64,000 bases of DNA from assembly GCA_019095985.1 (NCBI GenBank), contig CM032666.1:10775909-10839908 (forward strand), read 5' to 3'. Within the stretch, counting starts at the first letter, position 1, and the number at the start of each line of letters is the position of its first letter. This document shows positions 48,228-61,446 of the stretch, in pieces. A program made the position numbers and the translations under genes. The notes beneath the pieces are model-generated. The model saw only the letters and a program-made list of their open reading frames with translations, had not been told where the DNA came from and did not search any database. Origin of the DNA: Streblospio benedicti. Lineage: Eukaryota; Annelida; Polychaeta; Spionida; Spionidae.

Positions 48228-49006
48228 CCTCTATGAGAGGTCTATTACTTGTGAATAATATTTCGTATCATTGTATTTGATAATTTATTTTTATAGAATG
48301 TTATGAAATGTTATAATATAATGAATATCTAATTTTTTGTATATATATTTTTGAATCATGCTCTTTCAAAATGACCTCTCTCCTAAAATGTCTCATATCG
48401 TCCCCGAGTCATGTGACTTATGAACTAGGTCATCCCCAACTGAAGTATATTTTGAAAGCAAACATTGTTTGCTTCTATTAGTGTTGGTCCCTTAAATGAG
48501 TCATAATGCAGCTTTTAGACTGAAAGAAAATATTTTTTTTATAGATTTACAACATATCACGAAAAGAAAAGTTGACTCGAGAAACACGAATTTATTTTGA
48601 TTACAAATTTTGATTGTTTTGCATCTCACCTTGTTCTAGAATAGTTATATATTTAATCATTATACATCATGTGTTGCCGATGCATATTTGTAAATGATAT
48701 TATTAAAAATCAAATTGTTTCAATACAGATTTTTTCATAATGAAAGAGGATTCCTGATATATTTTCGTATAAATCTTTATTGTTCGATAGCTGGTTTACC
48801 CAGTCGGTTTACCAGCATTTGCTCACACGCAAATTTAGCTGAAAGTGCCATTGTGGAACACAACGCATCTGCTGGTACCGGATTCTTTTTAGAGAGGCTG
48901 TTTCTGCGAAGCAAATGGTACTAGTACAGAAAAACCCCACTTTATCAAGCCAAACACAGAAGAACCATTATTTAAACGAAAAAAATAGCCTCTATTAGAG
49001 ACTGCG
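48228..49006 (-). mobile_element. 779-bp non-autonomous DNA transposon, copy B
   Basis: Reverse-orientation relative of 3394-4190. A perfect 8-bp target duplication TGTCACAT flanks it (48220-48227 and 49007-49014). Ends CCTCTATGAGAGGT and CGCAGTCTCTAATAGAGG are worn inverted repeats. The internal GTGAATAATATTTCGTATCA and TAGTACCATTTGCTTC phrases match copy A. No transposase. Confidence 0.85.
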
Positions 49007-49754
49007 TGTCACATATAAAAGATATCTTACTCAAAGGATTACTAGATATCGCAAAGGAGACCACTGCCCATAGCCCATGACACCTACTTCATTTCACACG
49101 ATTTTGATTGATACATTTGTCATAAGACACTTATTTTGAAACAATTTAAAGTAAAATACAATGGATATGACCACTATATATAGCTATTGCGTTTCTTAGC
49201 AGTCATGGAAATATTTTCACGTTGTTTCATCATTTTCAAACCTTAAATTTGCAAATATACTCATAGGTAAAAGCAAATAAGAATGTAAGACCAATTTGTA
49301 TAGCTGGAACTACCACTGACCTAAATCAGCAAATGAAAATACGCCGTGGAGTGGCCCATAATGAACAGGAGACCACGGAACACCTTTTTAACTCTTGTGC
49401 GTGAAGAACATCAAGGGAGAGCCGACCTGTACCACCACCAAGTGTACGTTGGACCAGATAAACAAATGTACCACAGCCATGTCATACCTCATGCGGGAGA
49501 TCATCAATGCACGTAGCTCTCGTCTGCCAAGACCAGACTTGACCTTTCTTAAAGGTCACTAATCATCACCGCAAATATACAGCGAAATGCCGGGGTGCGC
49601 TTTCCACACTTTTTACGCTCCGCTCTGGCAGTGCAAACTCTACTCAAGTGATTAATTGGAAAGGCGCACTTTAATGAGTTAAAATTGGCCGCATTGTTTT
49701 GCATTATAATCTGAGCAATTGTGGACGCCTGAGCAGCCGCCACAAATTAAAGCC

Positions 49755-49762
49755 TGACGTTA
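49755..49762 (+). promoter_or_regulatory. CRE-like site
   Basis: TGACGTTA, one base from the consensus TGACGTCA, about 48 bp upstream of the TATA box of the peptide gene. cAMP-response sites at this distance are common in peptide-hormone promoters. Function here is inferred. Confidence 0.4.
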
Positions 49763-49809
49763 TTGTGATACATGATCCGCTGGCGCTGACCGGTAGGCGT
49801 CGTCGGGAC

Positions 49810-49815
49810 TATAAG
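49810..49815 (+). promoter_or_regulatory. TATA box of the peptide precursor gene
   Basis: TATAAG at 63-68 bp before the ATG, which would place the start near 49840 and give a 5' UTR of about 38 bases. Confidence 0.6.
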
Positions 49816-49877
49816 TCGGCGGCTACCGGCGCTTCGGCCCTCACAAGACCCAGCGACCAGCACGGTATACAGATATC

Positions 49878-50405
49878 ATGACGCCCGTGCTATCATCCTC
49901 CAGCAGCCTGCCCGGCGTCCTCGCCGCTCTGGCTATGCTCTCGCTGACGCCCGCCGTCCTCGGGGTCCCCGTCTTCCCCGGGCACGGCATCGGGGACAGC
50001 AGCGCGGGCGTGGCGAGGGCGACGCTCGAGAGACTTCTAGAATCCGCTGCCGTCGCCTCGCAGGACGACACAGACGACATTGATGCGGAGGTCGGCAGCC
50101 TCAGAGAACGGGACGACGACCACGTGAGTAGGGAACGGGTGCGTGAATCTGAACGTAAGCTTTGCGCGAGGGGTGCGCGTATTGCGCTAAGCGTGCATGG
50201 ACACTTGTGGTCTCGTTGAGTTGAGAGTTGCGATGCTTGTCGCGGCCAGTGGGTTGTGGTCACATATATGGGTGCAATCATAAGCGACACAGTGCTTATT
50301 CACAGTGACCAGCGGCGTGGCTCTTTGGATTATTAGGTCGTACCCAGCTGATAAGCCAGCGATATACACAGCGATAAGTAAGTATTTTAAGTAAGAGTAA
50401 GAGTG

Positions 50406-50443
<38 letters not shown>

Positions 50444-53400
50444 CAAGTAAGCAATAAAGTAAGTAAGTAAGTAAATTGACGTATAGAAAACGATCGTCGT
50501 GCTCTTACGAACCGTTCACTATTGACGTCAACTGGGAGCTGGGGGTGAGGTTGAGTGGAAGGGAGTGCCCTAGTCACATGTATGTTAAACACTGCTCCGC
50601 GGTAGCTCTAAACTATGATGGGCAAATTGCGAACGTTGTATCAGAGACACGAGTCGTCAGGTGACATGAGTCTCTCGCCTACCTGCAGATATTTTAGAAC
50701 ATATATTTGATGGCGTAATCAGTTTGATGTAATTTACGGACACCTCTTTTTTGTTTGTGCTTGCCATGGCAGTGCAGTGATTAAATAATGAAATCTAATC
50801 AAACTGTCTAGTAGGAAAACCTACTATGGTATTCTTATAACAGAGTTGAGACGCAAGTGACCAAAAAAGACACCAAGTTGTTAATGCAACAGAGACAGGC
50901 AGAAGGAACTGTTTAGTTAACCATTAAAAGCCCCTTTCGGACAAATACGATTTTTTTACTGTGGGGTAGGCGTTAAAAGCCCCGGTGTACAGATGATGAT
51001 TCCACCTTCTTTAACCACACCCGCGACGACGACTTGTGGTGTCAATTAATGGGCCAATTAATGGGTCTTGGAAATCTGAGTGCAAAATGGGGGATAAATA
51101 TTTCGTTAGCTAATGGAAAGTATTCGTGGGGTTATGACAACATAATTCCAGGATATATTCGTTGGGTGTAAGACGTAATGTACACATAGGTATAATTTAA
51201 ATGTGTATAATTTAAATGTGTACAGTAGTTCATATTACTGACCAAGTGAGCCTTACAAAAGGATACTATTTTACCAAGTTATTCTAAAACTGTTGAAACT
51301 GTGGATATTTTTTTAACTAAATTATTTGAAACACAATGTTTTATGTAAGTGCGTCATTTTCTTTATTTTTAGGAAACAAATGTCGAAGGGGAAAATATTT
51401 TCAGCCAAATGTCTTACAAAATGATGCTGGGACAATAATGCCACTATATATATCAATGCCCCGTTATGGTATTTTTTAAAGAAATTATTCATGGCTTTCG
51501 TTGATACAAGGTGAAGAATTAGGCTAGTGAAACCATCATGTTGGGTGTGACTTCGATATTCGTGGGTCAGAGGAAGGTGTACGTATGGTATCAACTAAGC
51601 AGCATTCAGCAAAGTAACAACCCTAAAAGTTGAAAGATATATACACGCATAAAATATATATGCTCTTCATCGACAGTTCACTTAGAAGGCTAGCGCTAGT
51701 AAGTTGAAGTTTAGGTTAACCCGAAAGTATCACCATCTCCATTCAAGTTTGAGTTTAAAATGTCGATACCCTACCCCACAATGTTTTCTGTTATATTATG
51801 TATCCAGAAACAAGCATGGTAGAATTAAATTCAATTGACACTAAATTATTCTCAGTTCCGGTGACAAATAGAAAGTTAATTTGATTTAAGCACTTAATTA
51901 CATGTAACTACAGAATGAATTGACACCACCTACATGTGAATATTGGGCATTTCAATCACATTATATATTGATGACTATTCTATTTTAAGTTCAATAATCT
52001 GTAGCTGGTAACTATCCGTGGATAATTACATATGAGTAGGAGTTACAATAGAAATTAATCGTCTACCAGTTTGCAATTATGCTGATGTTGGAAATTCCTA
52101 CAAATATAAACAGAAATATAACAAAGCTGCTCAGACAGCACAGCAACAATATAGAACGACGTTCACCCATGGACAATTAATATGGTTCTGTTAACAATGT
52201 TTACTTTCCAATTAGAATATTTTGTTATACTCACAGGACTTTATGAAAGACACACTTTGATTGGCAATGGGCCAGACTTGCATACGGGTGATGATCACCC
52301 CTCTCATAACAATTGGTTCAAAATTTGATGAATTCTTTCAAACGTTATTGAAACTATTGCAGCAAATGGAAATATGCAGGTCATGTTTCAAATCGTAGTG
52401 AAACTATTGTAGAAACTGGCAAACATTAACCTAAAATGGCTTTCTGAAAGTCACACTTAAATCGTCAAAGTACCAAAATTGGACACTGGCGATGGTCACA
52501 AGGCAAGTAGTAAACACTGCACCAAGTTCGAATGTTTTTTTTTTAGCAGTACTAAAGCTGTTACAAAAAATGTGCCAAAATGGCTGAGTGTAAAGGACAC
52601 ATTCATGGACCAAGTGGCCAAAATCAGGTTACTTTGGTATTGCCTCATACCTCACAGTTGTGTAAAGTTTGAACGAAATCAATACACAAGTGTATGTCAA
52701 ACTTTGACCGATCTTCAGATTTACACTTAAAATGTGATCACTGGTGCATGATGGTAAAATTCATATATACTCGATACTTTATACTTTGATATACTATTCA
52801 CACCAACACAACAAACATTCTACTATCTTTGGGAAACACACGTGTTTACTAATTTCTTTCAGAGGTTCTCTTCGCCACAATATTCGGGACAAGATGAGAG
52901 GAGCTACAATGCCATCAAGCTGTTGGGCCTACAGTTGAAGCACATACTCAATACAGCGGGATTCGAACAGTCTCAATCCCAAGGTGACAACAGACTGACA
53001 ACCAAGTTGAAACGGGACCAAGGTATGTAAAACTTTTACGTCATCTTAGTCCATCTATGATACTTACATGTAAGTCTACTGTGGCATGTATTAATGCCAC
53101 AGTCAAATACTTAGGTCTAAAGGTTTAAGACAATCAAAGCAACTCATTTGAATATCCCTAATCATGAATCAAGTGTAAGTATTCATCCCTTGTGGATACC
53201 ACCGGTTTCCGTAGGTCGTCTGGGATTAACTTACTGCCAACTGTTTGGATAGATTGTCATATAGAAAAAGAACGAAGTAGTTCGACCGTTAACCTTTGTT
53301 TTGGTGGAAAATTCTTAGCGTCATCTTTGCCCGTCCATGATTACATGTATTGGCAAATATCGCAATCATGAGTACCTGTAGTCAGTTAGATCAGTTTAGG

Positions 53401-54083
53401 AGTAAAGAAAATTATCTAAATGAGTTTAAATGATTTATAATGAGAAAGCAAAGCCTATTGTAACAGCACTGATTTGGTGCTTGTAAGCTTAAAACACAAA
53501 TTGGTCGGGTTGTCCTGGTATACATGATATAGAAATATCATAGACCATGCGCATATTTTATATTGTAAGGTGGAAGTTTAGCATGACATTTACACGAGAG
53601 ATATCATTAAGCTGCATGCACCTAACATTTTGTATGCTAACAACATTATGTGAACTAACAATTTTTTGTATAAACTAGGTCTTCAAAATGTAAGTCAGGA
53701 TTTCAACAAATGTTACTGCGCATTGCGTACACACAGTGTTAAAACAATGCACACGTTGATGTCAGTTACACCAAGATTTAGTTGTTTGAAAGTAAACTTC
53801 CATTATGAATAGACTGCTCACGAAAATTACACTTAATTTAAGCCAGATAGAGAACCAGTTTAACCAATGTCACTCCCCTTAATTTGGCAAACAACGCAGT
53901 CTGTCTGTTTTTTTTCTTTTGTTCTGACCAATATGTTTTTTAATATAGATTTCTAAAAATGACTTATGCGTGCTATTGTTTGTTTACCCAATAGCTGCCA
54001 ATCCCAACTTCTGCATCTGGAAGATCTGTCCTCCATCCCCCGGCTGGCGGAAGCCGCGAAGATCCCAGAGAGGTCGGCGGTAA
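49878..54083 (+). CDS. Somatostatin/urotensin II-type peptide precursor
   Basis: Three exons (49878-50123, 52863-53022, 53995-54083) join in phase at GT/AG sites and give 164 residues. Residues 1-29 are a signal peptide (hydrophobic PGVLAALAMLSLTPAVLG). Then comes an acidic, helix-rich spacer. KR at 132-133 frees a terminal peptide running to W153 before RK, with core FCIWKICPPSPGW (141-153). A Cys142-Cys147 bond would make a six-residue ring with Trp-Lys in the turn, as in urotensin II (CFWKYC) and the FWKT turn of somatostatin. A basic tail (RKPRRSQRGRR) follows. Start choice: the only ATG giving a signal peptide, just after a TATA box. Likely secreted from neurons or endocrine cells and acting on a GPCR. 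The exact orthology is unproven; allatostatin C is less likely because its ring is larger. Confidence 0.85.
50388..50475. repeat. (AAGT)n microsatellite
   Basis: Tetranucleotide run with a few interruptions, in intron 1 of the peptide gene. Confidence 0.9.
52115..52730. mobile_element. MITE-like repeat, copy 3 (partial)
   Basis: Shares GTGTAAAGTTTGAACGAAAT, a GGCCAAAATCAGGTTACTTT-like phrase and GCTCAGACAGCACAGCA with the copies at 2.2 and 47.5 kb. The palindromic end is missing. Confidence 0.45.
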
Positions 54084-54200
54084 AGACACAAGACGCCACA
54101 GTACTGCAGTACTACAGTTTCTTGAGAAATACTGGCGAGCGTGTTCCCGGAAAGGTTCATGCGGTCACATCCACATTTAGGCGTTACTAGAGATAACTTG

Positions 54201-54366
54201 AGTTACTGCAAAGCCCCCATTTCAGACGAACTCTAAAAAGACCACCTCTCATGACCCAAAGCTTTTGAAAGTGACACTGTTGGTAGCCTACATTAGGAGT
54301 CCGTCTCTACTGAGATCACTGGAGGCCCACCTGCAGGTGGTCTTAATAGAGGAGTTCTATTGTATA
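54201..54366. mobile_element. MITE copy (AAGACCACC/CTACTGTA family) just past the peptide gene
   Basis: Starts near TTACTGCAAAGCCCCC, includes AAAAAGACCACCTCTC and GGTGGTCTTAATAGAGG, and ends near 54366. It begins about 120 bp after the stop codon, so it may lie in the 3' UTR. Confidence 0.5.
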
Positions 54367-54369
54367 TGT

Positions 54370-57300
54370 GGAGTGCAGAGAAATTGTTAATCATAGTGGC
54401 ACGGCGTTCAATGCATCCTCAGTTAATATGCGTAATCAACAGGTCTAGAGCGGTAAATATTTACTTTTTAAATAGGTTTTGATTTTTCATTGTAAGTAGT
54501 ATAAATATATGTCTTTGGCTCAATTTATTTGGTCCATACACCACAATGGAAATGTCTGTTGTGTCCATGAATGGTTTGTATGTCTACTTGCATGGTCTGG
54601 TTTTTGCTGCTAAGTCTGCAATAGTTGATGACCCTCCTTACACACGGCTGTCTACTGTCAGAAAATGAGCGATATTTTGCCTTATATTGTTTGGTCACGC
54701 CCTAATATGGATTAGCCGTGTAGCGTATACTTGACTGAAAACTACCTTATGCATTGCATCTATATCATCAACTTATATAATATTGTGTGAAGTCTTCAAA
54801 ACCAAAGAAACTAATTTGCACCTCACACGAAAACTGTTGATCACAGCATGTCACGACTTAATTTTTGTGCAATTATATGGTTTTAACAAGCATGGGATTA
54901 GTGTAATATGTTTTCTATCAATATCGAGATACATTCTCATTCATATGTTGCCTGAATTAGGCCATTACAGCCAGAATGTCCCTCATTTTCAATCAGAGGA
55001 CACAAATTTTGAAGGTGGGTGGTCATGTATTGCAGACATAGTAGCAGAAACCAACCCCTGTGAGTGGAGATAAAACAATAAGAATGTGCTAGAGGTATTC
55101 GTATAGTGCATCAATGAAAGAAATTGTGCTGCAGATTGATTTTCAGCCTGTTTACAGTGAAAAATCCAATCTGCCGATTTCAAAAGTAAACATTTACCGC
55201 ACTAAAGCTGTTGATTTCCGCGCCATCTCTTGTGATTACGCAAATTAACTCGACTGAACGCCGTGAATGAGAATGGACAGGGCAGCCTTGATGTAGCATA
55301 TAACTTTTCGAATTGCCTGTGGTTAGTTCTGTATGCATGATAAATATCTAACTCATGGACTCATTGTAAAAATTCAATTAGGATTTTATTCTTCATTTCA
55401 AATTTGTACAAAAATATAATTGAATCGAAATGTCATGCACGGTGATTGATATTTTATCCAGACAATTGGTTCTGGGTTTTGACAGTCTAGTTTTGGTAAT
55501 AATTAATTAGTTATGAATGTAGCATGATTTTGATTCATTAGGGAAGCATCGCTTTCGCAACAGTAAGTTTTTGATAAACATTGTTGTTTGAAAGGACAAT
55601 GGTGGTATTGTAAATAAACAATGTACATAAACAAATTCAAATCTTGTAAGGTTCTAGAAATAAAAGATTTCTGAATGCATTCTATGACAAACTTGACTGT
55701 GATATTTAATAATCATGATTGTATCTAGATTATTAAGGAATATAATAAATCTTATAATTCTGGTTTTAGATTAATATTATTTTAATTACCAAGATGCCCT
55801 TTGGGAAATGAAAATCCATTTTGAATTAATAAAAAACCAAAATGCATTGTGCTTAAAAATAGTTGAATGATATTTTACAAAATTAAATCTTTATAATAAA
55901 ACTGGGAAAGAACATTGTAATAGCAGATGGTTTCATAGTTTATGAAAACAAAGTAAATGAATTTTTCAAAAGGTTTCATTCTAATTAAAACAGCTAAGTT
56001 AATGTAATAATCCATTTGAAGGATAAAATTTTGAATATATTTTGAATATGGTACATATGCATTTAAAAAGGATATACCAGTAACTTTCATAAAAGCATGA
56101 TGGCCCCAATTACAAAATTTGATTGTGTATTATAAATAAAGCATGATGTATGGTTTTATTTATTTAAAGTATTTCTGATGACAAATCAAAATATGTTCAC
56201 AAAACATTTCATATGAAATTTTATAATTTTCAACTATATTAATACATTGTTTAGTCACTAATGGCATGCGTGATTCTAACGTTTAAATGCTATAAAACAT
56301 TGTTGACAGTTCCTATAAATGACCCCTATCTTGAAATTAATAAAAACTGATTTTGTGCTGCAATTCAATATGTATTTCCTAATAAATTCAAATCTACTGC
56401 AAGGTAAAATATTCCTCCAAAATTAGGTGTGTAATACAGCAATACCAAAGTCACTCATTTAAGCCTATTGAAAGATTACAATACAATATACAAAAACTGC
56501 CTATAAAATGAATCATTGTTTTGTATAAGTGTGTATAACAAATAAATAAACATAAATATATAAAAATAGTTCTTCCATTAATAACATTTTTGTTTCAATA
56601 ATTGAATGTCTCCAACTGTCCAACACTCCCATAAAGATTTGTGGTAAAAAGGTATAAATCCTAATTGACCCTACAAGCAGTTATAAAATTTACCAGTTCA
56701 GTTTACAATGTAGGTTCAACAATATTTCAAACCTATAAAAACCAACCACTCTTGAATATTGAGAAAACCAAAATCCATCAGTGATAACTAAGATTGCATA
56801 AGCATGGAGTATTTTCATTGTATTATGCTCCTGAAATTTGCCAATTTAAGAATATGGAATTCATTTGCCGTTTTGCAAATGTTTGACAGTATAACCAGCA
56901 ATTAAAACACTTCTCTCTTGAATATACACTAAATTCAATATTAAAAACGATGTTGGCTTAATATATATTTGCAACATTTTAAGATAAGAAATTTAACTAT
57001 AAATTTCCAATTTTTGTGACACCTCAAAATTAAAATTTTAACCATTGTGTTTAAGAATCAATCTTTACTAACGATGGCCACATTTTTAAGAATACCCATT
57101 TCACTTATTTTTATGTAACACCAAAATAATTTCCCTATAAAGAAATCATGTCATGTGTTTAGGCTCGGGAAAATCTATTCACAGTTCAAAACTTTTAGCT
57201 ACAATCTTTATACATTTCAGAAGTAATTTTTCTTAAACATTTGATAATGCCACTTTTGTCGAATTCTATGCATTGTAACCAGATTTTGAAAATTACCAAG

Positions 57301-57777
57301 GTCTTCTTCAGGCATTTTTGGGCATTTTCCTTGTTCCACTCAAAATTTTATTATTATCCTGGATATTTAACAATACTGAAAATTACAATTTAGTACATAT
57401 TGTCAACAGAATAGAGGATTTCGAATATCATTTGTGTTGACAAGTTTAAAAGAAAGAAGAACTAAAATCTTTGCCGCCCAACATACACTTAACCGATTAA
57501 TTTCTATTACATGCATGACTGGAAGACTTTTTCCACCCTAATTTACTATAAAATGTAAATGTGGGATTCCAAAGCTTTTCAATTATGGCGGCACACTTTT
57601 TTTCTGATTTTTAATTTTGTATTTTTTTTTAGCTTTTTCAAATAATTAAAAAAAAATAACAGAAGCAAAATATATTTGCCTGTTCGTTTAGACATCTACT
57701 AAACAGTTGCTTCAAATTATTGGTAACTGACATTACCTAAAAATGAAGACTTATGTGATTATGTTTACAAATAAAAC
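54370..57777. other. AT-rich spacer between converging genes
   Basis: The plus-strand peptide gene and the minus-strand 283-residue gene both end toward this stretch. It is very AT-rich from 55.4 kb on, and part is probably the 3' UTR of the minus-strand gene. No coding signal seen. Confidence 0.4.
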
Positions 57778-59350
57778 TCAAAACCAGGACATTTGTCCAA
57801 ATCCATAATCAAGCACATTTTGCAAGCACTGATGAACAACTGCTGCAGAAAAAGCATTATATTCAGCATCATTAATACTGAGTTCTGCCATCTCTTCTTC
57901 CAGACCTATGGATAAACTAGTAATTTCTCCACTCTCCTTTTTACAATGAAGGAGATCTGGAAACAGTTCATAGTTAAAACATCCACATTTGGCCATCCAT
58001 TCTTTCATGCTTTGTTCAGTGGTCATTTCATCTGGCTCCTTTTTAAGCACTTCTGACGATCCTTGAGTCGTAGATTTCATTTCTAAAAGTTCATTTTCTG
58101 GTTCAGTACTGGATTTCACATCACTCGAATCTCCAGTGCTGGAAGAAGATACGGAATCAGTTGAGGATTGTTCACACACCATGTCCCCGCATTGGACCTT
58201 GTGATCTTGTGAGCTGGAACCCTCAATGGCTATTGCAATTAACTGGGGATTAGTAGATGGACTTTTAAAACTGTCAATGTTGTTCATTGAAGAGGTATCT
58301 GTACTGTCCTTTGCATAAAGACCTAAATACTGGTGCAATCTGGAAGAAATTGCTATGTCATCCTGAACAGCTCTATCCGTATTTTGGATCTGATAACCAT
58401 TTAAATGTAGCCTTGTGTCTACATCGGAATAAGTCTCAATTAGATTTTCATTGCATTTTTCTCTTTGCGCAGACTTGTATGCTATCATTAAGTAACAATC
58501 AATGATATTTGACCCATTCTCCAATTCCAGGAAAAGACCATTTTGTTGACCTGAAAACAAAAGTGTGAAACTTCTATCAAAAACATGAAATGATTTGATC
58601 CACCTGACAAGTGTTTTTGTCTTTGTGAATCTCCTTCCAAAAACATGAAATGGTTTGATCCACAAATCATAGGGTAAAAACTAGAGAACTAGGTATGTTC
58701 TACAGAAAATTCATACAATATTGATCTTAATTTCTCCAGCCCATTTCATACATTTGCTGGTATTTAGACCCAGTGTGAAGTTAGAATGTATGTTTTAACG
58801 CATGTAACTCTGAACATTTTCTTAAATGAATGGCAATCTATATTGAAGTAAAGTTTTTCTTACAAGCTTTTGCTCAGATCTTTTATAGAAATGCAAAAAA
58901 GATAAACCCTAAACAGTATGTTTAAAAATAGTTCATGTTGCAGCTCGTCCAGGCAGCTCTCTATGTAAAATCAACGCTTGAGGGTGCATCACAAATTGCC
59001 TCAACTCTATTATTGAGCATGGGGACATGGGTCAAGCCTCTTAACTTTTTATCTCAAGAAACTTTGATCATTTCAATATCAATCATTAAATGCCAAAATT
59101 CATAAATACCAGAGTATGAATAATTAAGTTATTTGCCTCTTTTTGTCGTCAATTTTTATATACAGTGTGTAATATCGTTCGCAATACGTACACATCTTCT
59201 AACGCTTCTATCACGTCTAGACTTGTGACATCACTCCCAATCAACGAAATCACTTAAAAAGCCATACTTACTGCTGTAATCGTCGTTTAGGCGCAAAAAC
59301 TCTGCACTCCACGATGCCAATTCATTTCGCCCCGACGTTGTCAAAGCCAT
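57778..59350 (-). CDS. Unrecognised acidic protein of 283 residues (two exons)
   Basis: Exon 1 (59350-59272) starts MALTTSGRNELASWSAEFLR and ends at a GTAAGT donor. Exon 2 (58550-57778) follows a TTGTTTTCAG acceptor, and the split AGT codon joins them in frame. The middle is low complexity, rich in Ser, Thr and acidic residues (for example SVSSSSTGDSSDVKSSTEPE near residues 155-180). Both ends look folded: ELENGSNIIDCYLMIAYKSA, then near the C-terminus WMAKCGCFNYELFPDLLHC and NAFSAAVVHQCLQNVLDYGF, ending in MSWF. There is no signal peptide, membrane span or known motif, so it is probably intracellular. A longer apparent frame starting at 58665 is read-through of the intron, which holds a duplicated CAAAAACATGAAATG phrase. 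I do not recognise the family. Confidence 0.75.
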
Positions 59351-60400
59351 ATTAAAAAAGGGAAAATTGTCTTCTCATTGGAACCGATAGTTATATTACT
59401 ATAATGATGACGTCTTTTATTCTCCAGCAAATACAGAAGTAGTGCTAAATCATCAGAGATTCACAATACACAAGTTGCTGCTTCTCATAAACGCACGCAG
59501 AAATTGGCGGTATTTCCCCCCAAACTCAAATAAAGGGTACTATAGAGAGAACGGCTCGTCATGCATTACTGTGTAGGAATTATTACATTGCAGAGGAGGC
59601 TACCAACGTGAGATGGTGACAAAGATGCGTTCAGTTAATTAGTGGGGTTTATAATGCGCGATTTTGTTGTAAACTATTCATACATATGCTTGATAACCTA
59701 TCATTACAAATGTACTCATCAAAAGCAGTTCAGTTTTCAGATATAGTAGAGGCGAATGTATTCGCCAATTATATTATTTGAAATCTCGAAAAAATAATGA
59801 TTAAATAGCAATGCGAAGTGACTGCACTGTTTTGTTTTAGTAGTCACACGATAAATTAACAAAAGTTAATATCCACATTCCAATACATATTTTATGTTCT
59901 AACCCGTTGCCACGGGTGGTTAACGTTGGCGTTACATACCTATTCTATGTATTCTCCTCAGACCTACGCAATCTGAAGAAGTTTGCATTATGACACATCA
60001 TCACTCATCAGTGTAGTCATGGGTGTTGTCTGCAGTCGACCTACTGCGCAGAAAGGATTTTAAGTGTTTTTTTTTCGTGTGGACATTTTTGAAAGGCTTT
60101 GTACAGTTTTGTCAATTTTATAGTAACACATGCCCTTTTAGGACCTAAAACACACCTTTTCACGTAAGCGAATCCACCCACCCCCTCTGACGACGGATAT
60201 GAAAAGTCATTGCTACATGCAGCAAAAACAAAACAAAACACCATAATATAATATAAAGGGTTTTATACTATAGCATTAATCATTCCTATGGGTGGCCACA
60301 GTGAAAAATAAAACTCACGTATTCCATATTCATTTATTTTTACGTATACAAACGCATTATGTAACAGCTGTGATATGATGCTCTCTGACAACACTTCTTA
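59351..60400. other. Upstream region of the 283-residue gene
   Basis: Should hold its promoter, but no clear TATA box is seen on the minus strand. No other gene. Confidence 0.35.
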
Positions 60401-60404
60401 AATT

Positions 60405-60850
60405 ACACGTCATTTGTAGGAATTGAATTGACCACGAGATTGAGCTGACGTCTGAATCGCAAAAATTGAGCATGCTCAATTTTGCGATTGACACGACAAT
60501 CGAGTGGTCAATCACCATTCTATCATGACTAAAATCCATTTTGTTTTAAAATAAATCATATTATAACATTCTCATTGCCAGTCAATTTTGTTTGTTTTGA
60601 GCGTGGAGACGTCAATTTTCGTTTGTTTTGAGCGGAGGCGTTAGTCTAAACTGTTGTTCTCCGCACAGCATGAACACGCCTTGCGTCGTCAGCGGCTGTA
60701 TTGATATTGTGAGGAGTTTAGACTAGCGCCGTGTTTTTTTGAGCGTGTTTTCCATCGCAAAATTGAGCACGGAGATTGACCAATCAGCGTGGGTTATTGG
60801 CGGTGATTTTTGCACGGAATGATAGAATGACAAATGTACCACGTAATGTA
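60405..60850. mobile_element. Foldback (hairpin) repeat elements
   Basis: A near-perfect palindrome at 60455-60489 (centre TTGAGCATGCTCAA, flanked by ATCGCAAAA and TTTTGCGAT) sits in a wider imperfect one, ATTGACCACGAGATTG facing CAATCGAGTGGTCAAT. A second inverted pair (TTAGTCTAAACTG and GAGTTTAGACTA) lies at about 60640-60725, and the phrase ATCGCAAAATTGAGCA returns at 60753-60768. No coding. Confidence 0.65.

Positions 60851-61446
<596 letters not shown>

Larger units (their letters stand above)
50124..52862 (+). other. Intron 1 of the peptide precursor gene
   Basis: Contains an (AAGT)n run at about 50388-50475 and a CTTCAGCAGCTGAAG-family repeat piece at 52115-52730. No other exon is seen. 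Confidence 0.7.

Noticed and set aside
49841-50290. 149-codon minus-strand Ser/Arg-rich frame
   Set aside because: Shadow of exon 1 of the peptide gene on the other strand.
58551-58665. Extra N-terminal 38 residues of the single-frame version of the 283-residue protein
   Set aside because: A good acceptor at 58551-58552 and an in-phase upstream exon with an ATG give a better model; the extra part is intron with a duplicated phrase.
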